Below are positions 36,528 through 48,954 of a DNA stretch of 64,000 nt, in pieces. The translations under genes and the position numbers were made by a program. The stretch's first letter is position 1, and each line of letters begins with the position of its first letter. Origin of the DNA: Bisporella sp. PMI_857 (Eukaryota; Ascomycota; Leotiomycetes; Helotiales; Helotiaceae); assembly GCA_021307315.1 (NCBI GenBank), contig JAJSPD010000003.1:372001-436000 (forward strand), written 5' to 3'. The notes beneath the pieces are model-generated. The model was not told the DNA's origin. It ran no database searches and worked only from the letters and a program-made list of their open reading frames with translations.

Positions 36528-37247
36528 TCACCAACTCAGCTCCTTTGCAGAACCTGGAGCCGTTTGGATCTTTTCATCCCTCTCGTGCACTGGTTCCTTC
36601 ACAGCAGTTTTCTCGTACTCATGATCCATAATCTCCAAGTTCAGTCCCCATCTCTCAACTTCCGCCTGCACAAGCATCTCCCATTTTCTCACCAGTGGAT
36701 GCGCAGCCGCAACATCCGGTAACAGGATTTCTTTACCCTCCTTCTCGCCTTCGACCTCAAACCTCCAGATCCCATCCTCGCCCCACCATTCTTTAGCAAA
36801 CACATTTTGTGTCTTCAACTCCTCTGTCGCTTCTTTCAATAACCCCTCAGCCTTCTCTCGATTGCTTTCCCACTCTGATTCTGCACCCTGTCCCTCGACT
36901 CTCCTTATTGCTGCTGCGATACCCTCAAGAAGCCCCAAAACCTTGCCAATCCTCAAACCTAATACTGCACCCAAATTATAGCCTTCGTCAAATCCCTTCT
37001 GTACCGTCTCCGCCTTTCCCTTCGTCACTCCGTCCCTGTAACCCTCTGTCTCATGCTTTTCTTTAATACGGGGTATATCTGACCACTCTTCTATGCCACG
37101 CTCACCTGCCTCTACTTCCTCATCGGAACCAAAGATGTCATCCAAATTCTCGTTTGAAGTAAAAGGTGGCTCGACGACGGCAGGAGATGGCGCAGTTTCT
37201 ACGGTGTAGGACGACATCGAGAGGGCGGGATGATCGTGAAGAACCAT
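36528..37247 (-). CDS. YAE1: Yae1-domain protein (essential cytosolic Fe-S assembly adaptor)
   Basis: A single-exon 239-aa protein. The Yae1 domain starts near residue 69 with GYRDGVTKGKAETVQKG and FDEGYNLGAVLGLRIG, the Gly-every-four pattern that defines the family. In yeast Yae1 works with Lto1 to recruit the ABC protein Rli1 (ABCE1) to the cytosolic Fe-S assembly machinery. The first 60 residues are acidic and disordered. The rest is Glu-rich helix. A second Met at residue 11 (MSSYTVE) is an equally plausible start, since the first ten residues are not conserved-looking. The length is close to that of ascomycete homologues. The following minus-strand frame at 36304-36534 is not part of it. 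Confidence 0.85.
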   Translation of the reverse strand: MVLHDHPALSMSSYTVETAPSPAVVEPPFTSNENLDDIFGSDEEVEAGERGIEEWSDIPRIKEKHETEGYRDGVTKGKAETVQKGFDEGYNLGAVLGLRIGKVLGLLEGIAAAIRRVEGQGAESEWESNREKAEGLLKEATEELKTQNVFAKEWWGEDGIWRFEVEGEKEGKEILLPDVAAAHPLVRKWEMLVQAEVERWGLNLEIMDHEYEKTAVKEPVHERDEKIQTAPGSAKELSW

Positions 37248-37973
37248 ATTGATTTGGGTTTAGGATTGAGATTGGATAATGACGGTTCGCAGAGATGGTA
37301 AATCCGCGCTTCCAGGAACTTTTAAAATGGGGTAATAGTGTAAGCGAGCCAATAAATTACGGCCGTTTTAGATCATAGGTGATATCAACATGATGAGGCA
37401 AGTAGGTTTCCACAGCACAGAATTTTCATCTCAGATAATATTTCGAAGTTTTCTCTAAAGATGTAATTTCCAAATTTGAATCCCATCGAGTTTCCCTCAT
37501 AATAATACGGAACTTTTACTAGGTATTTAGGCGCATCCACACAGCGAAACCATGTTCAAATCCATACTCAGTTTTTGGTTTCCTTTCCTCTCTCTCTCTC
37601 TTTTCAATTAATATATATCACCGCTCCTTTTGCTTCTTCTCGAGCTTGTCATGACTAAATATAAACAAAGCGCAGGCGTATCATTAAAGGATAATTTATG
37701 ACGAGTGGGCTGGGCCGATCCCCACGTCAATCATCAGGGTTCCCCGCGTCTACTCAGGGGCACCACTCCCAAGCGAGCCTCTCACAACTTAGAGCTTCCC
37801 CCTCAAATCAAGCTTCCAAAAGCTACCCTAGTCGCCTATCCTTCTAGATCCCAAACCTTCAAGCTACTTAACGACATCTCTACCTCCTCAATCCACCCTT
37901 TCTCCGCCCCCCCTAGTTACCGCCTCAAAATACCTCCCGTTCTCCCCAGAGAAGCCAGCCAACGACCAGCACA
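37248..37973. other. Intergenic, divergent promoters of YAE1 and the CFEM gene
   Basis: About 725 bp. Contains CT-rich stretches near 37585-37600 and a pyrimidine-rich leader before the CFEM start. No supported gene; the plus-strand frame at 37705-38001 overlaps this leader. Confidence 0.5.
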
Positions 37974-38552
37974 ATGCGCTCCCTCTTCTTCCTCCTCCTA
38001 ACAGCCCCCCTCCTCACCGTCGCACAAAACCTCGGCTCCGAGCCTCCGTGCGCGGTACCGTGTCTGCGTGCCGCAATAGAAGCGTCCATCTGTGAGGTGA
38101 ACGACCAAGGCTGCCAATGCACGCCTGAGGGCAAAGCATCTATTCAGGCGGGCGCAACAGCCTGCCTCATCGCAAACTGCACAGCGGCCGAGCTCGTGAA
38201 TGTACAGAAGATCGGAAACGATCTTTGCGTCGCCTATTCCTCCTCGGTTTCGTCTGGCGCGGCGGGGTCGGGAACTGGGAATGCGAGTCCGACGACGACG
38301 ACGACGTCTACGAGACGGAGCACCGAGCAGACGACGAGCACGGTGGTGGCTATTACGACGAGTATCCCCAGTCCAGGGGCCACGACGGGAACGGGCGTAA
38401 GCAGCACAGGAGCAACAGGGAGTGGGAGTGGTTCAGGAAGTCCAACGGCAACAGGCGCGAGCTTGTCAAGCACGAGCTCAGGGAACGCAGCACCAACAAT
38501 GGTGATTAATTACGTTGCGGTTGTGGGAGGATTTGCAGCCCTGCTTCTGTAG
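37974..38552 (+). CDS. GPI-anchored CFEM-domain protein
   Basis: A single-exon 192-aa secreted protein. A signal peptide (residues 1-17, cleaved after VAQ or near it) is followed by a CFEM domain with exactly eight cysteines at residues 26, 30, 40, 47, 49, 64, 69 and 85. Asp44, three residues before the CxC, is where CFEM proteins carry the heme-iron ligand. A Ser/Thr/Gly-rich linker (residues about 88-170) probably carries O-glycans. The hydrophobic end (VAVVGGFAALLL) after a small-residue site is a GPI-anchor signal. CFEM proteins act in heme capture or host interaction; which applies here is unknown. Frames on the other strands in this GC-rich linker are shadows. Confidence 0.9.
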   Translation: MRSLFFLLLTAPLLTVAQNLGSEPPCAVPCLRAAIEASICEVNDQGCQCTPEGKASIQAGATACLIANCTAAELVNVQKIGNDLCVAYSSSVSSGAAGSGTGNASPTTTTTSTRRSTEQTTSTVVAITTSIPSPGATTGTGVSSTGATGSGSGSGSPTATGASLSSTSSGNAAPTMVINYVAVVGGFAALLL

Positions 38553-38627
38553 ATGAGTTTGAGAAGGCACAAGTAACCCGTGAGTAGCAGGGGAGACTGA
38601 GCGGTATGAGGCATGTGAAACAACAGT

Positions 38628-38659
38628 TGATAATATGATAATGTGATAATGTGATAATA
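38628..38659. repeat. Short tandem repeat, unit TGATAAT(A/G), four copies
   Basis: Four adjacent 8-bp units, differing only in the last base, lie in the 3' flank of the CFEM gene. Confidence 0.7.
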
Positions 38660-38864
38660 TGGAAGCCTCAATAATGGTATTGTATTAGGGAATTTCTTAG
38701 GCAAGAGTGGCTAAGCCGTGAGATTCTTCATAAGCAAAAAAAGTCATTGGTTTCAAAGTTTCACTTCCCAAATTTTGTGTCTTTTGCGAGCATAATCCTG
38801 TTACTTTCACCATATTGTATCAAGCTTCTGTCATGAAGCATTCATGCACCATTTGCTCATTTAC

Positions 38865-39808
38865 TTACCAGGGCAATTGCAAAGGCGTGGGCAAGTCCTT
38901 TCCAATCGTCTCCTCAGCTGTTCCGATGTCGCCTAGATGTCATGTTAGTCCATCTCATCTTAGTCGCCAAGTGTAGCATCCAAAATTTCACTTACGTGGT
39001 CCTCTTGGTGCCCAATACTGTCCCGTCTTAGATATATCTAAGTGTTCGGCCCATTGCACAAGTGTCTGCGCAGCTTCATCTGGGGTGACGGCTCCTCCTG
39101 CATCCCAATACTTATCAAATCCGACGCCAGCTGTCATCTCTGTCCGCATGAAACCCGGATGCAAAATACTGATGATTACTCCCTTGTCCTTAAGATCCAG
39201 AGATAGAAGCTTTCCAACCATGTTCAGTGCGGACTTCGAAGCATGGTGACCATAGTTTCCGCCTCCTTCCTTTTCATGTCTCAAGTATATGGAACCAGAC
39301 TCAGAGGATATAAGGAGGACTTTAGAGCCTTTGGTAAGATATTTAGCGCGGAAGAGGGAGTGAACAATGAATGGCGGTGAGATTGCAGACGTTTTGTACA
39401 TCTTTACCTCGTCCTCCCAATTAGGCCCATTGGTAAAGTCTTCAGTCTTAAAGTAACCTGCAGTAATGATCTGAACATAGTCAGCGAATCTTAGTGGCTA
39501 GTGACGATTGAGAGCCCATTACATGCACATCAGAGACTTACAACGACATCAAAAGCATGAACTCCACCCTCAACCATACCACCACCTCCTCCTAGAGATC
39601 CTAGTTGATTTACCAAATTTCGTCCACAGCTATCCTCACTAACATCAATATTTGGGACCCAGACAATTTTCTCATTGAACTTCGAATCAGAAGGTCCAGC
39701 TGCCTTTCGTGTTGTGCCGAATACTGTGGTATCTTTGTTGCTAGCATATTGGTTTACTAAAGAAGCTCCGAGCCCGCGTGTTGCGCCTACCACTAAGACG
39801 GTAGGCAT
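38865..39808 (-). CDS. Short-chain dehydrogenase/reductase
   Basis: Three exons (39808-39542, 39470-38996, 38932-38865) with introns of 71 and 63 bp give 269 aa. The Rossmann fold begins MPTVLVVGATRGLGAS, the TGxxxGxG-type nucleotide site. NIDVSED matches the Asp of the coenzyme strand, and LISSESGSIY is the catalytic Ser strand. The catalytic Lys lies in GHHASKSALNM, where the position four residues before Lys, usually the catalytic Tyr, is His; a Tyr sits two residues earlier. HPGFMRTEMT is the usual post-catalytic loop. Substrate unknown; the closest type is the C-factor-like fungal group. The frame stays open upstream to 40048, but conserved sequence starts at MPTV. Confidence 0.85.
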
Positions 39809-42800
39809 TTCGAATTTTTTTATTTTTATTTGTAGTGATGCTGGAGAAGGGAGACCTATGAATCTTGATAGTTTCGTAGGAATGGTGTAAGAAATTGAGA
39901 AATGTCGTTCCGGAGCCCTGTATCTATGACGTTTTTGTGTTGTTGAGGGGCTAATCGCGATAAGGAAGGCGGGGTCAATATTGTACAACAGAACAACTTT
40001 GTCGATGAGAAGACAAGAGATCATGACAGTATTTTGAAATTCAATCATTTCATATTTATTGGTAGTTTGTTAATAATTCGGTTTCTTCTTAATTGAGATT
40101 TTTTTGCTAAACACTCTTCAATCCTGCTAATCTAATATAGCTCTTAGATAGAGACGACCCAGTGGCATTTCCAAGAACATCAGGCAGGAACATGCATTGA
40201 AGGCAGTATTATGGTTCTTAGACAACACTCCATATATGTAGGCATGGCCTCTTCTTCATTATTTTCAGTCTGCTCCGAATGAGTATCAGTGCACGTTCAG
40301 GAGGTCTATGTAGCCATTTGACAGGGAGTGCGTCTCTGGTTAATCCGAAACACGAAGTCTACACCATCCATCCCACTCTATCCTCCTAGATAAGTATGCA
40401 AGATTTTGATATTCGTAGGATAAACTTACGATCATTTGAGACTTTTCTTTCTCTCCCATCAGCACAATGCCGTAGATCCTGTCTTCCTTCCTTGTACTTG
40501 GGTAAAACAACAATATTTGTGCTCAGAGCATTCTCAACATGAAGCGTCAAATAATTGGAAAGATTGTTCAATTTCGACTTTCGTTTCCATTATAGAAGGT
40601 TATTTTATGATCAGTATTGCATTGGATTCATACAAGTCAGTCTTACGTCCACTTTCGCCTATTCTTCAAGCGCAGCCAAGTAGCATCATGGATTATATAC
40701 TCGCATGTTTGGGTTGATCACAGCATGAACGAGCTGAAAGTTTTATTTTTCAGATGAAATCACATTTGTGTGTGCATGATAAAGATATATGTATAAAGAA
40801 GCTAGTACAAAATTAAAAGAAAGCAATCACACATATAAAAAGCAGATAATTATTGGTAGCACGAAAAGAAACGAAATAATTTGAGATGGACCTTCAGGCC
40901 ATCGTCTTTTGATTCAACCTTTGATTGTTAGTTCTACTATTGCCATTGCAGTGGAAGAGAATATATACAAATCAACTGGGAATGGAACTGACCTTGGTCC
41001 ACATGTGTACACGGAAAGATTTCAGTGGTTATTTTGTCCACCTTTTCAATCCATGATGGCATTCAATATGTTCCTGAGATACCGTTCTTCATTTTTCGCC
41101 CAAAACAACTAAATATTGGCTGAATTCTATATCTGTTACACTTGGTCCGGATCTTGACAATTAGATCCCGTCCTTGCAGCTAAATGACGGTTCTTGGTGT
41201 TATTTCTTCTTGTAAGGCCGCTCTCAACATCTGTAATCATGGATGCTCAGAGCCTCATATCAATGGGAATTGTGGCAATATGGCCTATGCCAAATGTTTC
41301 CGTACGCCTAATCCTGATCTCTCTACTGTAAGCATCGACGGTCCTCCAGGTATCACATCAAACATGGACAATAACTTCAGCAGCTATAGGTGTTATCCGG
41401 ATTGATTTTTTCATGACGTGGTCGAATCTGATCTCTGATCATTGCTATATCGAGTCTGTGGCTTGGAAAAGTTTCCAGTGCATGTGTTGAGATCACTTAG
41501 CTTCAAATACATACCAACCCCTCTGTCCTTCGTTGCGCGTCGAGATGAATTATGTCGTCTATTGATAGCTCTACTATTTAGCGCGAATCAAATTATCATT
41601 CCATACAGGCTCTCGTACCGCGTTTTCTGCGCTTGTAGAAATATTCATATCAATATTCGATGGTTGAACCAGATTATATACCAATGAGACTCTAATTCAA
41701 ATAATAAATTTGGGTGCCTTTCCTGCGCATTGAACGTTATCTTGGGGAGAGAAATCATCCATCAACCAAGATTAGGCACTCGGAATAGAGACCTTACCAG
41801 CTTCCCGATCTGGTGCCGTGCAAAAGTTAGACAAGACATCCCAGAACAGTCATGTTACGGACGGATGGTATTGCAACCGTAGGCAGAGCGAACTTCTGAT
41901 GCATGATCAACCTCATCTCTGCGAATGAACTATTTGTGCGGCGGATATTCTGGCATCATCTTCGGACAAAATCTTTGATGTAAAGCATGAAAGGAAGTTT
42001 AGAGATATTACTAGCATGGCTACAAGTCTGATGCTCTTTGGTGGCATGTGGCTTGAGCTATTTGCAGCTAGTGAGGATAAATTGACTCGTAGTGCATGCG
42101 CTGATAGAAGCATTTATTCTCGTTCTGCAAAACAGAAACTTGGCTACCCACCCTCTGCCAATCCCTGTGAAGCCAAACCTCTGTAAATGCAATGATAAGG
42201 TGTGTCCCGAGTCCTCACAGTAGATTAGCCAAGAAGAAAGCAGGCGGACAAAATACATCGTCCAGAATATTAGCGGCTTATGGATCTCGCTCATAGCGGA
42301 AAGCAACGAGATACAACGGTTGTACCAGATCTCTCATCAACACGGAATATTACGCAAGGATGGGTGGGCTCCAAAGGTCTAGAACGAGAGAACCACCAGT
42401 CGTTTCGGGCGATAGCACAAGACCCCCAATACGAATCGGCTTTAGTCAAGTGCATGGCTGCCCACATATCCAACATAGGTGCGATAACTATCTGCGTAAG
42501 GGCTAAGGGCGGTGACTTCAAGGCCAGGCAAGATACGATGAGTGTATTGTGAGATCAGACCGGAACTTCATTTCGTCATGTCGGGCATAATCTAGAAAGG
42601 GGCAAAGGAGCACTACAGTACAAGTAGCAATCTGCTAGCATTGTTGACATGATGAAGGATCGCTGCTGGGGTGGTTGGGAACGACTGCTCCACCTAGAAA
42701 AGCTTGATAACAACAAAACAAACCTCAGACTACAATGTTAGGCAAGTGGCGCTCGTCAAGAGAGATACACTGACCAATGATAAGGAGAGCAAAACGAATG

Positions 42801-44426
42801 ATCGTCTGAGAACGGAGTATTGCCCCTTGAAGGGTCCGCGGTTCCAAAAGCGGAGCGGGCAATTGTGCTCAGTATGATATGACTGGGCCCTCCCCAGCAA
42901 GGATCGTATTGTATCCCTGTGAACTTTATGTTACAGCACACCGACGTTGAAATCTGCTGTACAGCACTGCTCTGTCCCCAGTACGCCCTACGGTATCCAC
43001 ACAAAAAGGAAACCTCCGAGGATCTCCTTCCAGGCTGGGGATGTGGGTTTGTAAACGGGCAGGAGGGTTATGGTAAAGGTACTAAGCCAAACACCCATGT
43101 CTAAGTTAAGTGGAAGTTATGCGCCTTATGTAAGCATTTATTCTGTCCTCCAATGTCTCTCAATCAGGCACAGCCAGTTTGCTTGTCTAATCTAATCAGT
43201 CGGCACTCAAAGCCTAGAATAGGAAAACTACCGACCTTCAGGCCCCAACTTGGATAAGGACAGGCTGTTGCTCTGAATTGACCAGAAAATCGCCGCCTCC
43301 TTCCCCCTTCCCCTCCCTATCTGCACTCGCCAAACCACCCTTGATTCCACAAACGGCGCGTGTACATATACCCATATTCTTCCGCTCTACAGCATATATT
43401 GATCTGCCCATCTGGAAATCACGCTCCCCCAGAGTTTGCCACGTTATATTAATTATTTTGCATCACATGTGGCCGTCACAACTGCTGGCCGTCCCAGTCC
43501 CATGTCGAACCTTTGGGCCATTTTCCGTGTATCAACGACCAGCAAGCAAACACTATTTGGGACCATCATAAGGGATGGTTCACGGATGCTACCGGCGGAC
43601 CGGCGGTTATAGAACTGTTTATGGTAAGATCCATTGCTTGGGCTCGTAGGTAGCAGAAGCTTACATTCAATTCCGTACCAAGTTACCAAGTATCCTCTCA
43701 GCAAGATTCAGTATGAGAGGGACCCGATGCCAAGCCTCGGCAATGTCCCTTGTGGCATGTCTATTTATCCAACTGCTTGATGAGGCTTGCAAGACCCGAA
43801 TTATGCAACCTCGCCTTCAGAGCTGCATGGGATATTCCTATTTATCAGATAAGGTTGCGTGCTCGACAGCCTTTGTAAGGAGTTTGTAAGTCGGCAGTCA
43901 CGATGACGGCTTAATCCCCACACCAGGCATGGGCAATTAACCAGATTGTTATTCACATAGTACTGGGTCAAAATTTCAGAAATTTCATCTATTCTGCGCC
44001 CCCGTTACCCCATATTTTAATATACTTACTGTACAAATAAGCTTGCTTAGGTGAAATTTGGAATTTTGCTCGCCAAGTCTTTCCTGTCATTTGTTTCTTT
44101 GCGGCTTAGGTGGGTCATTTAATGACGATTGTCTAATTATCCCAACAGTGCATCGAGTCTGTTCTCGTTGTTGCATAGTTCGGTACCAGCAAGCAGCAGG
44201 GCTCCTACTCGAATGGCCTGGTCAGGATGTGGATATGGTTCCAGGTTTCCCACAAGTAGAAGGCGGGTGGATGGATCTGGATAGAGCATTGATACACAAA
44301 ATACTGCCGTTGACTTGAATCCTGGCTGCAACTGGTTATGATTAGGATATATATCTCTTCTCTTCTCTTTGCCCCTTTTCCATTAGCATCCTATCTCAGT
44401 GTCAGGGCCGCGTCTCAAATCATATA
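39809..44426. other. Gene-poor region, about 4.6 kb
   Basis: No frame above about 100 codons, no family motif and no coherent splicing. Several 60-97-codon frames are scattered on both strands. A Cys-rich 73-codon frame at 41184-41405 lacks a signal peptide. No repeat array is obvious by eye. The right end is the ferric reductase promoter. Confidence 0.45.
43844..43852 (+). promoter_or_regulatory. SREA-type iron-repressor GATA site
   Basis: The sequence ATCAGATAA matches the ATCWGATAA consensus known for fungal siderophore/iron GATA repressors. It lies 575 bp upstream of the ferric reductase start codon. One such match per 64 kb is expected by chance, so position is the only support. Confidence 0.4.
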
Positions 44427-46342
44427 ATGTCTTCTCATTCTGCACCTGCTGCTTCCCACGGCCCTCCAGTTGCAGCAGCTCCTGCTGCATCCAGCCATGG
44501 AGGCAAGACTGCCAGCATGATACTGTCCACATACTGGAACGAACAGACTTCCTGGTATTACTGGGTGGCTATGGGAGGTTTGATAGCAGTCTTTACCATA
44601 TCTCACTGGAGCCGCCACCTGTACAGTCGTCATGCCTCAAAGGCGTTGCGGGATTCTGCACTCATGAAAGTTCAGGTTGCAATCACAAGGTGAGCACTTC
44701 TTTCACTCGCAGAATTTGTACTAATGACGGTTCAGATCTGTTCGACATGTTCTTCTCCGACGAGTTCCAGGGTTCACTTCTGTTGGGCACGCTGGGCTTG
44801 TCGCAACATATCTCGGCATCAATATCGCTCTTACAGTTACTAATATCAGATGGGTAACGTTAACCGGTATTGGGAAAAGATGTGGATGGTGAGAATACTG
44901 TTTTTCTTTGTAGAGCGTCTGGCTGATCACTTCAGGATGGCTCTTCTCAATATGGGGTTCATCACCCTTCTCGCGCTCAAGAATACGCCTTTGGCCTTCC
45001 TGACAGCATATTCTTATGAACGATTGAACCCACTGCATCAGATCGGAGGTTACACAACCTGCGCTTACGTTTTTGTTCACCTGGTCGTGCTGTCCAAGGC
45101 GTTTGTACTTAACAACAAGCCGGAAATTCTGCTTGAACGTGAGCAGATTTACGGAATTGTTGCTGGATGCTTCATGTTCATCATGCTTGTCTCAGCTATC
45201 GTCATTCGGCGAGCACGATATGAGCTCTTCTATCTCACGCATATCATCATGTACATTCTCCTTCTCATATATGTACCGCTCCACGTAGTACATCACAACG
45301 AGAATGCCAGCACAATTGCCATCGTTGTTGCGGCTGTCTGGGGCGCAGATCGCCTTCTCCGTGGCTCCAGGATTCTGTGGTACAGTCATGGGAACCACGC
45401 AACAATTACACCGTTGAAGAATGGTGGAACTCGGATTGTGTTGAGTAGGTCACCATCAAGGGCGACCCCTGGAAATCATTGCTTCGTATGGATTCCCAAG
45501 ATTCGCCTGATCGAGTCACACCCTTTCACTATCGTTTCCGCCACACCAACTTCCCTCGAGCTCGTGATCGCTGCCTATGATGGTTTCACGAATGACCTTC
45601 GTCGGTATGCGGTGAAGCATCCTGGTAGCTCACTGCAGGCCTCGATTGATGGCCCATATGGCGCTACGCCAGACTTTGTCAAGACTGCAGACAAAGTGCT
45701 CCTAATTGCCGGAGGAAGCGGGGCATCATTCACTTTTGGCGTTGCTTTGGATATGTTGAGAAGGCTTGGAGATTCAACTAATACCACCATAGAATTCGTT
45801 TGGTGTGTAAAGGAGTACCGTAAGACAATCCTTCCTAGTATTACTACCTGCACTGACATAAATTAGAATCTTTATCGTGGTACAAGAACCAGCTCACAGC
45901 TCTACAAAATTCACCCGTGGTAATAACACATATCCACGTTACGCGCTCAGCGCTGGGTACCTCTTCCACCCTCATCGAATCCTCGGCAGATGATGAAAAG
46001 AACGGTGCTGTCTCCAAGGAGGCATCGCAACCACCTTCAAATCATCCTTACGCCAATGTGTCAACCAAGTCTACTCTTGATGTTGATGTCGAGAAGGTTG
46101 CCTCGTCAACCAGTCAAGCAAACCCATGGGACAGCACGTCATCTTTAGAGGTCGTCAGTGGGCGGCCCAACATTGATGCTCTGGTGAGATCGCTTGTGGA
46201 GAGTGCGGGAGCACATGAGAGGGTTGCAGTCGCCTCTTGTGGACCAGACGCTATGATGAAAGATGTGCGACGTGTGACAGCTTCTGTAACAAGAGTATCG
46301 GGGCCTAGTGTTGAGCTGCATTGCGAGCAATTTGGCTGGTAG
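44427..46342 (+). CDS. Ferric/cupric reductase transmembrane protein (FRE family)
   Basis: Four exons (44427-44689, 44736-44888, 44936-45819, 45867-46342) with introns of 46-47 bp give 591 aa. The N-terminus has one membrane helix (WYYWVAMGGLIAVFTI). The ferric reductase core has about six more, with heme-ligand His in QIGGYTTCAYVFVHLVV and in FYLTHIIMYILL plus VPLHVVHH. The FAD domain shows ESHPFTIVS, and the NADPH domain shows AGGSGASFTFG and the C-terminal SCGPDAMM. It transfers electrons from cytosolic NADPH through FAD and two hemes to extracellular ferric or cupric ions. An insert of about 90 residues, Ser/Thr/Glu-rich, lies inside the NAD domain, which is common in fungal members. An SREA-like site upstream suggests iron control. 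Confidence 0.92.
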
Positions 46343-48954
46343 GCTTGATGTCGCGATCTTTTGTCTTTTCCTTACACATGTATGGTCTTTGGCAGGTGGA
46401 CGGTGGCGGCGCGGGTTTGCATATGAAGGATGTGCGTATATATTGCGTTTATAGCTATGTCTTCACAGTCTTCAATAATAAAGTTAACATGACATGAACA
46501 TTTCTCCTCTCATGAGCATTTTCTGATCTCTGATACTGAACCTTCAGGTAATGCTTGGATGGGAGGTTAGGCCTAGTGATTCAAGAATGACATGTATTGT
46601 TGTCGGAAAGCACAGTGGATCTGCCAACAACACGAAAGCAGCGAGTGAATGAGTTGATGGAGACCCCTTAGAAGGTAATGCTAGGTGCTTATTTTTGGGG
46701 CGCACCAGCCAGCTCTTGTGAGGATGACATGATTCTAGGCGCTATCTTACCCCCAATCTAAATAAATCATCAGTGTGAATTCTGACATCTCTTTGTTCAG
46801 AAGAATGTCAAGACATCTGGTTCAATACACAAAAAGTTTTCCATACGATTGCATTACCCTAGTTATTGCCCTATGAGCTATCTATCAGGTGCTCGGCATA
46901 AAATACAGTGGAACAAATCAAGCTAGCAAAAACCGCGCCGACAGAGAGTTGCTCACAGCTCTGAAGGACTGCTGCGGGAAAACCAGAAGATTTTATTTTG
47001 TTTGGGATTGAAAGTTGGTGCCTTCCACAGTACACAGGACTTGGAGTCTCAAGCATATGGATGGGCTACAAGTGAGAGCACCGACGGTAGCGAGGGTCAG
47101 ATGAAGCTAATGTCAGGGTGGCGGTCCTGCCTACAATAGCTAACCCATTAGGGAGCCATTGTAAGTGATCAAGTTGATGGAGGGAGTCAACATGATACAT
47201 CGATTCTTCACAAGTCTACAGCTATTTACCAACTTTCGTAATAAGTAACCTGTAGCGCGAACTACAGGGAGGAACCGCCCTGTGTGCGGGGGGCTTCCTA
47301 TCTTCTTCAAACTCTAGGCACTTGAAACAATCCTTGTCGTCATGCTCCGATTACCTATACACCACGAATGAAGAGTCTTCGGAGTATGGGCACAACCTAT
47401 GCAGAAAGTTTGCTGCGCAATCAAACTGCGGTGGCCCACACTGAAAAATAAAAGTGCTTAAGTAAATAAATATTCACCAAAACTTTCAGATTTTAAGCAA
47501 CGTCTCTTTTTATTTTGAGAAATAAAGGTTATTCACTACTACCGCGCACAAGGCCGCCTTCACAAAAACGAGCTGCATTGGCCATACAGCCTGTTTTAAT
47601 AGCCACACAGCTTTGACTTAAGGAAAATATCGTGATCCATTAGGGTGAATCATCCCATAGTGGACCTAATGAAAACCCCCATCCGGATTGTGAATGCAGA
47701 AACACTGACCATATCAGCCATCCAGTACGCGGCTTGGAGCACAAAAGCAGCGGCTGCGACTCCAGCAAGGACCTAGTTTCCAGTGCGTCGTCATAACAAA
47801 TCTCAACATATGCGCGGGTTCCCTATATAGCTTTCGAAACGGGAAAGGACGCTTCAAACGGAGCTAGCTGATTGCGAGTAGACCATTGACTCTTGAGTTT
47901 GTATCTCCAGCTCCATGCCCTGAAGCCTGAGATATTCTTAAGAATATCCGAGCTACCAGAACACACTCTGCTGAGAAATGGATGTTCCCACATTTTATGC
48001 CTACCGACAAGCACTTCTATATCAACCAAGCCCGCCTCGAGTTAGCTATGGGCCTGAGAAGCAGAGGTAGATTTATGGAGCAAAAATTGCAGTCGCAATG
48101 TAAACAAAGTTAATGAAGCTAAATTTGATAAGAGTGATAAGTAGTTTTGAACAACAAAAAAACCCACCAAACTCCTCCTAAAATATAGTTAATATCCGGA
48201 GCGTTCGAGGAATGATTCACTGATAAGAGTATAAGGGAATAGAAGTTCCTGCCTGGTTAGTCAGAGGGTCGGTTAGTTAGCCTAATTAGGAATATGTGGG
48301 TCTGCTCTGGAAGGTCGCACATTGATGTGGGATGCTATATCCCTCTGTAACTAAACTTGCAACAACACAATGCAATCGCTGATTCCTAATATACCTATTG
48401 CCCTGTTATATCTACAAATGCTTTGAAAGCTTGTCGTAAATATGGCAATATCATAAAGACAACATTTACTCGAAGTTCCTGACCCAACGTAAATCACCTC
48501 AGTGTCAATCTAATCGCACATTTTCTGACCAGAGTCTGCGTCAAACACGATTCTCTCCTTTTCCCTTTTCTTTTCTTCTCGTTGGAAGTGGCTACATTTC
48601 GTGGAAGTTCAGGGACTTCGCGGCAATCCATGGTGGAGATTAGGAGAGCTGAAGCTACGCCCCTGTTAATGTCTGTTGGTGTTTGTTGGTTATTTCCTTC
48701 AAAGTAACCTCTTGGCTCAACGTCCCAGGAGTAAATACCAATCAGTAGTCTGCCCTAGGTAATTTTTCCAACAATGGCCTTGTAATATATTCCTTGTTCA
48801 GCTTCTAAGGTACCATTATGTACAATTTAAGAAGACCCTTATCCTCAGTCATAAAATTGAAGGCTACTAAGCTTTACGCTGCCTTCTGTGTTTCCGTCTA
48901 TCTGTTTTCCGGACTGCTCAACATCGATTCTGAATTATCGAGGCTGCAAGACTT
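46343..48954. other. Intergenic, about 2.6 kb, with one dispersed repeat copy
   Basis: No supported gene. Near 47407 is a stretch beginning AGTTTGCTGC and including CTGCGGTGGCC, related to those near 2950 and 3499. The following 400 bp may be degraded mobile DNA. The rest shows only short frames. Confidence 0.4.

Noticed and set aside
41184..41405. 73-codon Cys-rich frame resembling a small secreted protein
   Set aside because: No signal peptide, no splice support and no family pattern.
42280..42552. 90-codon frame in the gene-poor region
   Set aside because: No recognisable domain and an equally long antisense frame.
47270..47310. GC-rich hairpin-like stretch in the 46-49 kb gap
   Set aside because: Short imperfect arms and no neighbouring gene or terminator context to give it meaning.
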